Shown here piece by piece: positions 5,353 through 5,925 of a stretch of DNA of 5,925 bases. Numbering within the stretch: the first letter of the stretch is position 1; the number at the start of each line of letters is the position of its first letter. The stretch spans positions 1 through 5,925 of the forward strand of contig DTXE01000255.1 of the NCBI GenBank assembly GCA_012962595.1, written 5' to 3'. The translations under genes were made by a program, and so were the position numbers. This stretch comes from Syntrophaceae bacterium (GTDB lineage Bacteria > Desulfobacterota > DTXE01). The notes under the pieces were generated by a model. That model saw only the letters and a program-made list of their open reading frames with translations. It made no database searches and was not told the DNA's origin.

Positions 5353-5895
5353 ATGTTAGGGTTATGGATAGGAATAGCTGTAATATCGGGGTTAATCTTC
5401 CTTGCCTTCATTAAGGCAAACCTGAGGATTTGCCACCCCAATGAGATACTGGTGTTCGGATGCCCTTTGACCACTATACCCATCGATGTGGAGCTTTCAG
5501 GAGCCCTTTGTAATGGGATCATCCCCATCAACATCCAGGCTATGGCCAATGTACTTATAGATGGGTACCCAAGAAGTACAGAGCAAATGACAGCTTTTGA
5601 TGAACTAGTATCTAAAGAAGAGAACATCGAACTTACATCAGTGATCGAAGTAAGAGTATCTGAAGCAGTTGCCAGAGAGCGTATTTTGGGTCGTAGAGCT
5701 GAAGCAGCGCCCGGTGAAGAGCGTGCAGATGACAATGAAGAAGTCTTTAATGACAGAATGAAGATCTATACAGATCCTTTAGGAGCTATACAGAGATTTT
5801 ACACAGATAAAGAGCTATTGACTATTATTAACGGTGAAAGAACACTTGAAGAAGTTGTTGCTGAAATGCAAGCATTTGTTTTAAGTAAAATTTAA
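5353..5895 (+). CDS. Chimeric frame: flotillin/SPFH-like N-terminus joined to adenylate kinase C-terminal half
   Basis: The 180-residue frame starts at ATG 5353 behind AAGGAGGT (5339-5346). Residues 1-20 are a membrane anchor. Residues 24-37 (LRICHPNEILVFGC) and 39-67 (LTTIPIDVELSGALCNG, then IIPINIQAMANV) match two separate parts of flotillin/SPFH proteins; the roughly 35-40 residues normally between them are missing. From about residue 67 the chain becomes adenylate kinase: LIDGYPRSTEQM, VIEVRVSEAVARERILGR (97-114), RADDNEEVFNDRMKIYT (124-140) and IINGERTLEEVVAEM (158-172). That half keeps LID-side arginines but lacks the P-loop and NMP-binding domain, so it cannot be an active kinase. Its wording is typical of Campylobacterota Adk. 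G+C is about 46% before and 38% after the join (my counts: 95/208 and 128/335). It is either a misassembly or a recombination product; neither half is complete. Confidence 0.75.
   Translation: MLGLWIGIAVISGLIFLAFIKANLRICHPNEILVFGCPLTTIPIDVELSGALCNGIIPINIQAMANVLIDGYPRSTEQMTAFDELVSKEENIELTSVIEVRVSEAVARERILGRRAEAAPGEERADDNEEVFNDRMKIYTDPLGAIQRFYTDKELLTIINGERTLEEVVAEMQAFVLSKI
5551..5565 (+). other. Putative chimeric breakpoint (flotillin to adenylate kinase)
   Basis: The codons for V-L-I-D-G mark where flotillin-like similarity stops and adenylate kinase similarity starts. Both families can carry a short V-x-I-x-G pattern here, so a brief stretch of matching sequence may have guided the join. Everything from here to the window end is more A+T-rich and uses codons such as GAA, GTA and TTA more heavily than the upstream operon. 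Confidence 0.6.
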
Positions 5896-5925
5896 ATATT
5901 TTTTAAAAGTAAGCACATTTTAAGA

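Noticed and set aside
5337..5735. A 132-codon minus-strand open frame opposite the chimeric gene
   Set aside because: It crosses the composition break, has a low-complexity translation, and shows no family motif; it is a shadow of the plus-strand frame.
1..5925. CRISPR arrays, tRNA/rRNA genes, insertion sequence ends
   Set aside because: No regularly spaced direct repeats, cloverleaf-like segments, rRNA motifs, transposase frames or terminal inverted repeats were recognised.

Overview
The window suggests a Gram-negative, sigma-54-using bacterium of moderate GC. It has a predicted outer-membrane barrel with a signal peptide and terminal Phe, strong AAGGAGGT-type ribosome binding sites, and an ammonium transporter/PII pair behind a -24/-12 promoter. 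The lineage cannot be fixed from sequence alone. Desulfobacterota, Nitrospirota or anammox-type Planctomycetota would all fit the nitrogen genes. Both ends of the window lie in or next to broken genes, so it may be a short metagenomic contig.

The left part (1-2003) is an accessory, defence-like stretch. A decayed PLD-type nuclease gene, probably the N-terminus of an Snf2/helicase-associated protein, is followed by two VapBC toxin-antitoxin modules facing each other tail to tail. The first (plus strand) pairs a ribbon-helix-helix antitoxin with a PIN-domain RNase. It has a near-consensus sigma-70 promoter whose spacer holds a perfect 14-bp palindrome, a probable autoregulatory operator. The second (minus strand) pairs an AbrB/SpoVT-type antitoxin with an unrelated PIN toxin.

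The intergenic region 2004-2319 carries a divergent minus-strand promoter for the AbrB module. It also carries two copies of TTTTACA-N4-TGTAAAA centred 32 bp apart, and a textbook sigma-54 promoter (TGGCAC-N5-TTGCC). The two operators lie about 111 and 143 bp upstream of the predicted transcription start, almost the same geometry as the NtrC sites at enterobacterial glnA.

The right part (2320-5895) is one plus-strand operon with gaps of 26-35 bp. It encodes a small STAS-like protein with an altered phosphoacceptor loop, a TorF-like outer-membrane porin, an Amt ammonium transporter with an unusual Pro/Glu-rich periplasmic extension, a PII protein lacking the uridylylation tyrosine, and a flotillin/SPFH-like gene start. 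The proposed logic is nitrogen-limited, sigma-54-dependent expression of an outer-membrane entry channel, an inner-membrane ammonium channel and its PII gate.

The last reading frame is a chimera. Its flotillin-like N-terminus runs in frame into the C-terminal half of a Campylobacterota-type adenylate kinase, with GC falling from about 46% to 38% at the join near 5551-5565. This is either an assembly artefact or an illegitimate recombination and should be tested before being believed.
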